Of a DNA stretch of 37,437 nt, positions 21,681 through 29,150 are shown in pieces. Every line of letters starts with the position of its first letter. Positions within the stretch are counted from its first letter, which is position 1. The stretch is from JADJNW01 sp033761835. Lineage in GTDB: Bacteria > Bacteroidota > Bacteroidia > Chitinophagales > Saprospiraceae. The notes under the pieces were generated by a model. The model saw nothing but the letters and a program-made list of their open reading frames with translations, was not told the DNA's origin and did not search any database. A program made the position numbers and the translations under genes. Location of the stretch: NCBI GenBank assembly GCA_033761835.1, contig JANRME010000182.1:1-37437 (forward strand). Direction: 5' to 3'.

Positions 21681-22382
21681 ATGTCATTCAAAACCGAAAA
21701 AACAATCGGCATCCTGTTCATCGCCGGGGCAGTGTTGCTCTTCATTCCCTATACGATATTGACCATCATTTTTGACTACCCTGATATTTTAAGGCAAGAT
21801 GCCGCCGAAGTGCTTACCCGTTTCCACGCGGGAGGCGCTTCGATTATCGCGGTGTGGTGGCTGTTTGCGATGGTCGGGCTACCCTTGATACCTGCTTACA
21901 CTTTGCTAGGTCAAAAACTGGAAGGGAAAATTGCTTTCGTAAAATGGGCTACCCAACTCGGCATAATCGGATTGATCGTACAAATGATAGGCTTGCTACG
22001 CTGGACTTTTGTTGTTCCTGCTTTAGCCAATACCTTTGTCAATGCACCTGATGAAGCCACCAAAACAGCCGCCACTGTTGCTTTTCAGACATTTCATCAA
22101 TTTGGCGGCGTGCTGCTCGGCGAACATCTTGGGCAGTTGTTCACCATCCTTTGGACAGTCTTGATTTCCTATGCTTTTGCAAAATTAAAAATCATGGCAA
22201 CTTGGATTCATTGGCTCGGCTATATTGCTTCCGGGATTTACCTGCTGGCACAGGGCGAATTACTTGCAACAGTAATAACGGATTTTCCGCAAATAGAATG
22301 GGCAGGATTCTTGGGTAGCACGCTTTGGTTGGTCTGGCTAATCGTTGTAGGTATAAAATTGCGTCGAACTGTTATAAACTGA
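21681..22382 (+). CDS. DUF4386-like integral membrane protein
   Basis: The 233-residue protein has about six hydrophobic segments: near 8-30 (TIGILFIAGAVLLFIPYTIL), 52-75, 88-110, 145-167, 170-190 and 208-226. The arrangement, with a Lys-Thr-rich N-terminus, a first helix followed by a loop with a 'DILR' motif, and His-Gln-Phe-Gly at the fourth helix, resembles DUF4386 proteins of unknown function. No catalytic residues are evident. It starts 6 bases after the secreted-protein gene and ends 26 bases before the thioesterase start. Confidence 0.7.
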   Translation: MSFKTEKTIGILFIAGAVLLFIPYTILTIIFDYPDILRQDAAEVLTRFHAGGASIIAVWWLFAMVGLPLIPAYTLLGQKLEGKIAFVKWATQLGIIGLIVQMIGLLRWTFVVPALANTFVNAPDEATKTAATVAFQTFHQFGGVLLGEHLGQLFTILWTVLISYAFAKLKIMATWIHWLGYIASGIYLLAQGELLATVITDFPQIEWAGFLGSTLWLVWLIVVGIKLRRTVIN

Positions 22383-22408
22383 GTATTTTTGCCAAAACGC
22401 CTGAATTC

Positions 22409-23179
22409 ATGAAGCTTGGCTACGAAGAACATTTCACCATCCGCACTTACGAGGTTGACAATCGCAAAAAAGCCACGCCCATTACACTCATCCGCCTGAT
22501 GCAAGAAGCGGCGATGCAAAATGTGCTGAAACTCAAGCTCTCCGTGTGGGATTTAGAACCGCATGGCATCTCCTGGGTGCTCATGCGTTTGTATTTGAGG
22601 ATCAACCGATTGCCCAATTTGAACGAAAAAATCCTGATTCAAACTTATCCTGCTGGTTTTGAGAAAGTGCTTACGCATCGAGATTATAAGGTTTTTGATG
22701 CAAACGGTGAACTCCTCGCTTATTCTTCCTCCACCTGGCTGCTGATGGACACCAATACGCGCCGAATGACGCGCATCCCTGATTTTATTATGCGATATCA
22801 GCAATATATCCCACCCGAAAATGAATGCCTGCCCCGCCCTTCCGACCGCCTGCCGAAATTCGAGCATATTGATCGTAGTAAAAAATATGAAGTGAATTGG
22901 CATGATCTTGACTTTAATATGCATCTTAATAATACCTTATATATACAATGGATGTTGGAAGCAGTAGAAGATCAAGTATTACAATATGGTTATCTGAGCG
23001 AATTGGATATAATATTTCATCTGGAAGGCTTATGGAAAGAAATCATCAAATCCGAATTGCAAAAAATTGATAATCAATCCTTTTTACATCGTTTGAGTAG
23101 AGCTTCGGATGACAAAGAATTGGCGACCATGCAAACCAAATGGCTGTTGCCACAACAGTCGCATTCTTTTACCACCTAA
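22409..23179 (+). CDS. Acyl-ACP thioesterase (FatA/FatB-like)
   Basis: The 256-residue protein is a double hot-dog thioesterase that would release fatty acids from acyl carrier protein. I start at 22409 (MKLGYEEHFTIRTYEVD); the frame extends to 22325 but overlaps the preceding gene. The first hot-dog has the LMQEAA helix (30-35) and PHGISWVLMRLYLRI (51-65). The second has NWHDLDFNMHLNNTLYIQWM (163-182), containing Asn170, His172 and the Asn-Asn pair typical of the plant-like family. The last residues, SFTT and the stop codon, lie inside a repeat arm that also borders the next gene. Confidence 0.9.
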   Translation: MKLGYEEHFTIRTYEVDNRKKATPITLIRLMQEAAMQNVLKLKLSVWDLEPHGISWVLMRLYLRINRLPNLNEKILIQTYPAGFEKVLTHRDYKVFDANGELLAYSSSTWLLMDTNTRRMTRIPDFIMRYQQYIPPENECLPRPSDRLPKFEHIDRSKKYEVNWHDLDFNMHLNNTLYIQWMLEAVEDQVLQYGYLSELDIIFHLEGLWKEIIKSELQKIDNQSFLHRLSRASDDKELATMQTKWLLPQQSHSFTT

Positions 23180-23200
23180 GGCACAAAAGGACACATTAGG
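23166..23200. repeat. Left nonad array flanking the GxxExxY gene
   Basis: This 35-base segment starts CTTTTACCACCTAAGG and continues with repeated words of the form CACNNAAGG at a 9-base period. It contains the stop codon of the thioesterase gene and ends at the stop codon of the GxxExxY gene. Its inverted partner is at 23679-23713. Confidence 0.65.
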
Positions 23201-23614
23201 TTATTCTGGTAGTTCGGCATAAAGCTGGGTTACCATTGTTTTTTGTCCCTCCTTCACTAAATTTGTACAATTAAAGTTTATCAATAAGTCCTTCGGCTTT
23301 TCAAGCAATTTTAAATAAGTTAATAACTGAGCATCAAAAATCGGGTGCATTATTTCAACTGCTTTAATTTCCACAACTATCGAATCTTCAATTAATAAAT
23401 CATAACGCAAATCCGCATCAATCATAACTCCTTTGTATTCAAAGGGAATTGCCTGTTGTTGCATCACCTTTAAGCCTTTAGATTCCAGTTCATACTTCAA
23501 ACATTTTTCGTATACTTTTTCTAAAAGCCCAGGGCCAAGATGCCGATGAACCTCTATGGCGCAACCTACAATCTGATAAATAAGATGGTTAATTTCCGTT
23601 TTTGAAGTTTTCAT
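23201..23614 (-). CDS. GxxExxY family protein (PD-(D/E)XK nuclease-like)
   Basis: I start at 23614 (MKTSKTEINHLIYQIVGCA), giving 137 residues, the usual size. The eponymous motif is GLLEKVY (29-35), preceded by IEVHRHLGPG. The nuclease-like core follows: VMIDADLRYDLLIEDS (64-79) and then VVEIKAVE (80-87), with Asp and Glu-x-Lys in the positions expected for the PD-(D/E)XK superfamily. The function of the family is not established. The gene is enclosed by two 35-base inverted word arrays, which suggests it arrived or is maintained as a unit. Its orientation is opposite to the thioesterase gene. Confidence 0.92.
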   Translation of the reverse strand: MKTSKTEINHLIYQIVGCAIEVHRHLGPGLLEKVYEKCLKYELESKGLKVMQQQAIPFEYKGVMIDADLRYDLLIEDSIVVEIKAVEIMHPIFDAQLLTYLKLLEKPKDLLINFNCTNLVKEGQKTMVTQLYAELPE

Positions 23615-23678
23615 AATAAAATCTCTTGCGTAAATTATATTTTTGAGACGCAAGTATTGCAAAAAGTCACAGCTAAAA

Positions 23679-23713
23679 CTTTGGTGTTCTTAGGTGACTA
23701 AGGTGGTTAAAAG
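23679..23713. repeat. Right nonad array flanking the GxxExxY gene
   Basis: Read on the minus strand this 35-base segment begins CTTTTAACCACCTTAG and continues with NCACNNAAG-type words. It is the inverted partner of 23166-23200, matching at roughly three quarters of positions after one single-base gap. It overlaps the last codons and stop of fdhD (23690-23713). Confidence 0.65.
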
Positions 23714-24547
23714 TCTCTCCATTCCACAATAAACGTTGCCCTTTTGTTCTCGCAAAAAACCTACCAACGTCATCCCATGCTCCTCCGCCAATTCCACCGC
23801 CAGACTCGAAGCTGCACCGACCGCCACAAGGATCGGTACGCCCGCCATGATTGACTTTTGCACCAACTCAAATCCTGCCCGACCACTCACCAATATGATC
23901 GCATTTGATAAAGGTATTTGATTTTGCTTCAAAGCCGCGCCAATCAACTTATCCAGCGCATTATGCCGGCCCACATCTTCGCGGAGTAACTGCAAATTCC
24001 CATTTGTATCGAATAAAGCCGCCGCGTGAATGCCGCCGGTTTGGGCAAATAAAGTCTGCTCTTGATTCAATTTTTGCGGAAGCGAAAAAAGCAAATCAGC
24101 CGAAATCCTGGGTTCGCTTTTCGGCAATAAATAATGGCAAGTCGTCTGCACCATATCAATCGAGGCTTTGCCGCAGATGCCACAACTCGACGAGGTATAA
24201 AAATGTCGATTCAATTTCTCAAAATCAAAATCTATATCAGTTTGCAAATCAACTAATACTACATTTTCTTGCGATGCTTCGTCCAATTGCTCCGCCAGGT
24301 AGCGCATTTGCAGCACGTCTTTTGCAGAAAGGATAATCCCTTCTGTAAACAAAAAACCCATCGCCAAATCAAAATCGTCGCCGGGCGTGCGCATGGTCAC
24401 CGCCAGGCTCTTTTGTTTGCGCTCTGCGCCTTTGCCGTAGGCAATCTTGATTTCCAAGGGTTCTTCCACCACTAAAGTATCTTCCCACGCGGCAGCATGA
24501 TTTTCTTTTAATTTATGGATGTCTCGTTTAATAATGCCTTTGCTCAT
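23690..24547 (-). CDS. fdhD: Formate dehydrogenase accessory sulfurtransferase FdhD
   Basis: FdhD transfers sulfur from a cysteine desulfurase (IscS-type) to the molybdenum cofactor of formate dehydrogenase. The 285-residue protein has the redox motif SSSCGICGKASI with Cys122 and Cys125. It also has MRTPGDDFDLAMGFLFTEG (52-70), TGGIHAAALFD, EDVGRHNALDKLIGAAL and VSGRAGFELVQKS, all family signatures. No formate dehydrogenase is in this window. The C-terminal LLTTLVT is encoded by a repeat arm. Upstream, a degenerate -7 element TACCTTTA (24568-24575) is the only promoter-like match. Confidence 0.95.
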   Translation of the reverse strand: MSKGIIKRDIHKLKENHAAAWEDTLVVEEPLEIKIAYGKGAERKQKSLAVTMRTPGDDFDLAMGFLFTEGIILSAKDVLQMRYLAEQLDEASQENVVLVDLQTDIDFDFEKLNRHFYTSSSCGICGKASIDMVQTTCHYLLPKSEPRISADLLFSLPQKLNQEQTLFAQTGGIHAAALFDTNGNLQLLREDVGRHNALDKLIGAALKQNQIPLSNAIILVSGRAGFELVQKSIMAGVPILVAVGAASSLAVELAEEHGMTLVGFLREQKGNVYCGMERLLTTLVT

Positions 24548-24712
24548 TGGCGATTTTTATCTTTATTTAAAGGTAATAAATTCTCACTTGAATAAGTATG
24601 TACGCACGTTTTTATAAAAAATTCGCATCATTCTGGATTATCCGCTCCAAAAAAGAGCAAAATCGTATCAGTTTTCAATAATTTTGTAAAAGCTTTGCTT
24701 TTTTAAATACTT

Positions 24713-24720
24713 TAACTTTG
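24713..24720 (+). promoter_or_regulatory. Possible promoter (-7 element) of the hydroxyproline cluster
   Basis: TAACTTTG at 24713-24720 matches TAnnTTTG and lies about 30 bases before the first gene. TTTG occurs at 24694-24697 (15 bases away) and 24683-24686 (26 bases away); neither has the best spacing, so a regulator may be needed. The whole divergent spacer with fdhD (24548-24749) holds nothing else I can identify. Confidence 0.45.
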
Positions 24721-24749
24721 TGCAAGTTTTTCACGTAAAATAAATAATT

Positions 24750-25679
24750 ATGACTGTTCAATGGCAAGGCGTTTATCCTGCGATTACCACTAAATTCAAT
24801 GCGGATGGCGCGCTGGACTTCCCTACTTTTAATAAAAATATTCAGGCACAACTCGATGCTGGTATTGACGGATTAATCCTCGGTGGCTCTTTGGGCGAGT
24901 CGAGTACGATCACACATGAAGAACGAATCGACTTATTGCAAAATACGCTGGATTTCGTGCAAGGTAAAATTCCAGTATTGGTCAATATCGCTGAAGGCGC
25001 GACCAAGAACGCAATAAAATTGGCACATCTGGCGCAAGAGAATGGCGCACAGGGCTTGATGCTGCTGCCGCCCATGATGTACAAACCGACCGACCACGAA
25101 ACAACCGAATTTTTCAAAGCAGTCGCTTCCGAAACAGATTTGCCTATTTTAATATATAATAATCCGGTGGATTATAAGATTGAGGTAAAGCTTGATATGT
25201 TTGAAGAATTATTGAAATATGATAATATTCAAGCAGTAAAAGAAAGTACCCGCGATGTGTCGAATGTCACGCGCATCATCAATCGCTTTGGCGAACGCTT
25301 GAAAATTCTTTGTGGGGTGGACACATTGGCATTGGAGTGTTTGCTAATGGGCGCAGATGGCTGGGTAGCAGGTTTAGTTGCTGCATTTCCACGCGAAACC
25401 GTAGCGATTTATCGCTTGGCGAAAGCAGGCAGAATAGAGGAAGCACTTGCCATTCACCGTTGGTTTTTGCCGATTTTGGAATTGGATATTCATCCTCAAT
25501 TGGTACAAAATATTAAATTAGCCGAAGTAATGACGGGACTGGGTACTGAATTTGTACGTGCCCCACGCCAACCTTTGATGGGCGCTGATCGGGAACGCGT
25601 GATCAAAATTCTGGAAGAAGGTTTAGCAGTCCGCCCGGAATTGCCGGAATATTTAAATCTTGAAATCGCATTATCATAA
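24750..25679 (+). CDS. DHDPS-family lyase/deaminase, probably 1-pyrroline-4-hydroxy-2-carboxylate deaminase
   Basis: The 309-residue TIM-barrel protein belongs to the dihydrodipicolinate synthase/N-acetylneuraminate lyase family. The Schiff-base lysine is Lys164 (AVKESTRDV) and the catalytic tyrosine is Tyr136 (LIYNNPVDY). The usual GTTGE loop reads GGSLGESST (45-53), unlike true DapA. It is followed by a 4-hydroxyproline 2-epimerase and a D-amino-acid-type dehydrogenase, so the best assignment is the deaminase that converts 1-pyrroline-4-hydroxy-2-carboxylate to 2-oxoglutarate semialdehyde. The family membership is certain; the substrate is inferred from neighbours. Other sugar-acid or keto-acid lyases of the same fold remain possible. 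Confidence 0.8.
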   Translation: MTVQWQGVYPAITTKFNADGALDFPTFNKNIQAQLDAGIDGLILGGSLGESSTITHEERIDLLQNTLDFVQGKIPVLVNIAEGATKNAIKLAHLAQENGAQGLMLLPPMMYKPTDHETTEFFKAVASETDLPILIYNNPVDYKIEVKLDMFEELLKYDNIQAVKESTRDVSNVTRIINRFGERLKILCGVDTLALECLLMGADGWVAGLVAAFPRETVAIYRLAKAGRIEEALAIHRWFLPILELDIHPQLVQNIKLAEVMTGLGTEFVRAPRQPLMGADRERVIKILEEGLAVRPELPEYLNLEIALS

Positions 25680-25771
25680 TTGCGAAATTTTATTACAAAA
25701 AGTGAATATAATTCAAAAAATATTATCTAAAATTATCGGAACAGCAAAACGCAATGGCTGAATACGCAGCG

Positions 25772-25827
25772 CATTAGCAAATCGGCACATTATCACATTA
25801 GCAAATTAGCATATTGTTACATTATTT
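25772..25827. repeat. Direct octad array (word CATTAGCA) just before the epimerase gene
   Basis: Seven consecutive 8-base units run from 25772 to 25827: CATTAGCA, AATCGGCA, CATTATCA, CATTAGCA, AATTAGCA, TATTGTTA and CATTATTT. There is no inverted arm. The array stops two bases before the ATG at 25830, so it would occupy the ribosome-binding region. Confidence 0.7.
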
Positions 25828-25829
25828 TT

Positions 25830-26831
25830 ATGAAAGAAACCTTTTTCTGTGTAGATGCACATACCTGTGGAAACCCGGTGCGGCTGGTGGCTGGCGGTGG
25901 GCCGCTGCTGAATGGCGCGAATATGGGTGAGAAAAGACTCGATTTTTTAAAACATCATGATTGGATTCGGAAGGGTTTAATGTTTGAGCCACGCGGCCAT
26001 GACATGATGTCGGGTAGTATTTTATATCCGCCGAGCGACCCTGCGAATGATATCGGGATTTTATTTATTGAAACCAGCGGCTGCCTCCCGATGTGCGGGC
26101 ACGGCACGATTGGCACGGTGACCATCATGATTGAAGAAGGTTTGGTGCAGCCCAAAATCCCTGGTGAACTAAGATTGGAAACGCCTGCCGGTTTGGTAAA
26201 AGTTATTTACCAACAAGTAAATAACAAAGTAAAATCGGTGCGATTGACTAATATTCCTTCCTTTTTATATAAAGAAAATCTGGAAGTCGAATGCCCTGAT
26301 CTCGGCGTCATTACTGTGGATGTGGCTTATGGTGGCAATTTTTATGCGATTGTTGATCCTCAGAAAAATTTTAAAGGTATTGAATATTATACCGCGGGTG
26401 ATTTGATTCGCTGGAGCCCGATTTGTCGGCAACGATTGAATGAAAAATACGAATTTCAGCATCCAACCGATGAAAAAATAAAAGGCTTGAGCCATTTACT
26501 CTGGACCGGAAAACCCTTGTCAGAGAAGGCGCACGCGCGCAACGCAGTTTTTTATGGCGATAAAGCAATCGATCGATCTCCTTGTGGCACAGGCACTTCT
26601 GCAAGGATGGCCCAATGGTTTGCCAAGAGCAAGCTCAAGGTAGGCGACGAATTTGTGCATGAAAGCATCATCGGCAGCCAATTTATTGGGCGCGTAGAAG
26701 CGGAGACAACTTGCGGCGATTTCCCTGCGATCATTCCAAGTATTGAAGGTTGGGCAAAGATTACAGGTTATAATAATATTATAATCGACGATGAAGATGA
26801 TCCGTATGCGTTTGGTTTTCAAGTGATTTAA
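25830..26831 (+). CDS. 4-hydroxyproline 2-epimerase (proline racemase family)
   Basis: The 333-residue protein interconverts trans-4-hydroxy-L-proline and cis-4-hydroxy-D-proline. Both catalytic cysteines are present: Cys89 in CLPMCGHGTIG and Cys252 in DRSPCGTGTSA, so it is an epimerase or racemase and not a dehydratase of the Cys/Thr type. The N-terminal segment FFCVDAHTCGNPVRLVAGG and the substrate-loop EPRGHDMMSG are typical. The histidine after the first cysteine (MCGHG) favours hydroxyproline over proline. Neighbouring DHDPS-family and FAD-dehydrogenase genes support the same pathway. Confidence 0.88.
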   Translation: MKETFFCVDAHTCGNPVRLVAGGGPLLNGANMGEKRLDFLKHHDWIRKGLMFEPRGHDMMSGSILYPPSDPANDIGILFIETSGCLPMCGHGTIGTVTIMIEEGLVQPKIPGELRLETPAGLVKVIYQQVNNKVKSVRLTNIPSFLYKENLEVECPDLGVITVDVAYGGNFYAIVDPQKNFKGIEYYTAGDLIRWSPICRQRLNEKYEFQHPTDEKIKGLSHLLWTGKPLSEKAHARNAVFYGDKAIDRSPCGTGTSARMAQWFAKSKLKVGDEFVHESIIGSQFIGRVEAETTCGDFPAIIPSIEGWAKITGYNNIIIDDEDDPYAFGFQVI

Positions 26832-26840
26832 TTAGACAAT

Positions 26841-26901
26841 GGTAGATGGAATAAGGGCGAAATTCTTTCCATCCCTCTACCCTCTACTTTATACTCTCTA
26901 C
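26841..26901. repeat. Inverted heptad array (word CCTCTAC) ahead of the FAD dehydrogenase gene
   Basis: Right units CCTCTAC (26874-26880 and 26881-26887), TTTATAC (26888-26894) and TCTCTAC (26895-26901). Left units GGTAGAT (26841-26847), GGAATAA and GGGCGAA (to 26861) are in the inverted sense. It lies 7 bases before the ATG at 26908 and creates an in-frame 23-residue extension that is not part of the protein. Confidence 0.6.
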
Positions 26902-26907
26902 CAAAAA

Positions 26908-28152
26908 ATGAAAATACATATTATCGGCGGCGGCGTAGTGGGGCTTTGTTCTGCCTGGTATTTGCGGCAAGCGGGTTTTGACGTGACGATCATCGACAAA
27001 GGTGACCTATCAGACGGCTGTTCGTATGGCAATGCGGGCATGATCGTGCCGAGTCATTTTATGCCAATGGCAGCGCCGGGCGTGATCGCGCAAGGCATTC
27101 GCTGGATGTTCAATTCAAAAAGTCCTTTTTATATCAAGCCTCGATTGAATCTTGAATTATTAGAATGGCTCTGGCAATTTTATCGCTCGTGCACGAAGGA
27201 AAATGTGCAGAATGCAATGTCGATATTACGGGATTTTAATAATTTGAGTAAAGAATTATATCATAATTTCGCACAAATCGAAGGTTTTGACTTTGATTTT
27301 GAAGCGCGGGGTTTATTAATGTTATGTAAAAATCCAAAAACATTACACGAGGAAGCAGAAGTTGCCGAAAAAGCGCACCATCTCGGATTAGAAGCTAACG
27401 TATTGAATACGAGCGAAGTACAGCAATTAGAATCAGGTATAAAATTAGATGTGGAAGGCGGCGTATTCTACCCTGGTGATGCGCATTTTTATTCTAATAA
27501 ATTTATGTCGCAATTAAAAACCGCTTTATATCATAATGGTGTGAACTTGCTTTCGCAAAAAACGGTAACAGGATTTGAAACTGCGAATGGAAAAATTAAT
27601 AAAATCATTATAAATAATAATGAAAAAATTGATGCTAATCATGTAATAATTGCTACCGGCTCCTGGTCGGCAAAAGTATTAAAAACATTGGGCATCCGGC
27701 TCTTGATGCAAGATGGCAAAGGGTATTCCATTACATTAAATAATCCTGATATTAAACCATTTTATCCAACTATTTTACTCGAAGCAAGGGTCGCTATTAC
27801 ACCTATGGGTAATGATTTACGCATTGGTGGCACGCTGGAAATCAGCAATTTATCTCCAAAAATTAATCAGGCACGTCTGGCGGGAATCTTAGAATCGGTG
27901 CCAAAATATTATCCCGAATTACATCCTGAAATGCCGCCACTAAATAAAGTTTGGCACGGCTTTCGGCCTTGCACGCCAGATGGATTGCCTTATATTGGGC
28001 GTTCCGAGCGTTTTTCCAATCTTACGTACGCCACCGGCCACGCGATGATGGGCATGAGTCTTGGCCCGGCAACAGGCAAGCTTGTTTCCGAAATATTACA
28101 AAATCAAAAACCTTCGGTTGATATAAAATTATTTAAGCCAGAGCGGTTTTAG
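26908..28152 (+). CDS. FAD-dependent D-amino-acid (probably D-hydroxyproline) dehydrogenase, DadA-like
   Basis: I start at 26908 (MKIHIIGGGVVGLCSAWYLR); the frame extends upstream into a word array. The 414-residue protein has the FAD-binding GGGVVG at 7-12, the acidic end of the second strand, and DadA-type SYGNAGMIVPSHFMPMAAPG (39-58). The C-terminal part contains WHGFRPCTPDGLPYIGRS and TGHAMMGMSLGPATGKLV, the FAD-binding signature of the DAO/DadA family. With the epimerase and the deaminase it would oxidise cis-4-hydroxy-D-proline to 1-pyrroline-4-hydroxy-2-carboxylate. The electron acceptor is unknown. Confidence 0.88.
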   Translation: MKIHIIGGGVVGLCSAWYLRQAGFDVTIIDKGDLSDGCSYGNAGMIVPSHFMPMAAPGVIAQGIRWMFNSKSPFYIKPRLNLELLEWLWQFYRSCTKENVQNAMSILRDFNNLSKELYHNFAQIEGFDFDFEARGLLMLCKNPKTLHEEAEVAEKAHHLGLEANVLNTSEVQQLESGIKLDVEGGVFYPGDAHFYSNKFMSQLKTALYHNGVNLLSQKTVTGFETANGKINKIIINNNEKIDANHVIIATGSWSAKVLKTLGIRLLMQDGKGYSITLNNPDIKPFYPTILLEARVAITPMGNDLRIGGTLEISNLSPKINQARLAGILESVPKYYPELHPEMPPLNKVWHGFRPCTPDGLPYIGRSERFSNLTYATGHAMMGMSLGPATGKLVSEILQNQKPSVDIKLFKPERF

Positions 28153-28242
28153 AAGTTGGAAGTACGAGGTACGAAGTGTGGCACTTATATTATTCAAAAT
28201 CAAATACTTTTATCGTACTTCGCACCTCTAACCTCGTACTTC
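28152..28242. repeat. Inverted heptad array (word GARGTNN) between convergent genes
   Basis: Left units GAAGTTG (28152-28158), GAAGTAC (28159-28165), GAGGTAC (28166-28172) and GAAGTGT (28173-28179). Read on the minus strand, right units are GAAGTAC (28242-28236), GAGGTTA (28235-28229), GAGGTGC (28228-28222) and GAAGTAC (28221-28215). The left arm begins at the last base of the preceding stop codon. The right arm lies inside the coding end of the AraC gene and encodes its C-terminus. Confidence 0.85.
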
Positions 28243-29093
28243 TTTTGATACGCTGAAGGGGTAAATCCCGTTACTTTTTTAAAATGCCGATTAAAATTAG
28301 ACAAATTATTATATCCTACATCATAACAAATCTGCGAGATATTTACTTCCTGTTCATTTAATAATTTACAAGCAGCGCTAATGCGTAATTCATTCAGGAA
28401 CTGGAGATAAGACTTCCTGGTATGCACTTTGAAATAGCGACAAAACGCTGAAACACTCAGATTCGCCACGGCGGCCGCTTCTTCCAACATGATATTATTT
28501 TGATAATTTGCTAAAGAAAATTGTAACACATTATTCAGGCGTTCGCCATCTGCTTCACGCTGCGCCTCGGTGAAACTGGAATTAGATAAAAATTCCATTT
28601 CTTTACATTTGGAAAATAAATAAAGCGTAGTCAACAGATTTTGAAAACGTTGAAAGCTATTTTGCTTTAGAATTTCCAGTATCAAATCTTGAAGTTTCAT
28701 TTTCACCTCACCAAAAACGCGGATACCTCTCGAAGTCAATTCCAAGAATTCCCGAATTTCTTGCATTTCAGGAATATCAAAAAAGCTCTTGCCAAAAGAA
28801 TGCAATTCAAAAAATAAAGAAATCGCATAAATTCCGGGGCTATCCGCTTCATAATAAATCGCGTCACTCTTGAGCAAATGCGGCACATTGGAGCCAATTA
28901 CAAACACATCGCCCTCCTGAAAACGATTGATCCCATCGCCCACAAACAACGTGCCCCTACCCTTTTGGATGCAAGTGATCTGCCACTCCGGGTGATAATG
29001 CAAACGGTCATAAAAATAAGCCTCCTCGTCTATTTGCACCCGAAAAGACGACTGTTCCGTTTTAGGAATTCTGAATGATAAAGCTTTGCGCAT
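28200..29093 (-). CDS. AraC family regulator, likely of the hydroxyproline cluster
   Basis: The 297-residue protein has an N-terminal cupin-type ligand domain with HYHPEWQITCIQKGRGTLFV (32-51) and GDVFVIGSNVPHLL (61-74), and a C-terminal double helix-turn-helix (about 202-284) with LSVSAFCRYFKVHTRKSYLQ and DVGYNNLSNFNRHFKKVTG. It is convergent with the dehydrogenase gene and is the only regulator next to the hydroxyproline genes, so it probably controls them; this is inference. Its last 13 residues, KYEVRGAKYDKSI, are encoded by the GARGTNN heptad array and lie beyond the normal domain end. Confidence 0.9.
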   Translation of the reverse strand: MRKALSFRIPKTEQSSFRVQIDEEAYFYDRLHYHPEWQITCIQKGRGTLFVGDGINRFQEGDVFVIGSNVPHLLKSDAIYYEADSPGIYAISLFFELHSFGKSFFDIPEMQEIREFLELTSRGIRVFGEVKMKLQDLILEILKQNSFQRFQNLLTTLYLFSKCKEMEFLSNSSFTEAQREADGERLNNVLQFSLANYQNNIMLEEAAAVANLSVSAFCRYFKVHTRKSYLQFLNELRISAACKLLNEQEVNISQICYDVGYNNLSNFNRHFKKVTGFTPSAYQKKYEVRGAKYDKSI

Positions 29094-29150
29094 ACGTTAT
29101 TTCATCTCGCGTTTGATATGAAAAACTCAGGAAGATAAAAAGCCATTTAA

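Noticed and set aside
24750..25679. Considered annotating the DHDPS-family gene as dapA.
   Set aside because: The GTTGE loop is replaced by GGSLGE, and the neighbours are hydroxyproline enzymes rather than lysine biosynthesis genes.
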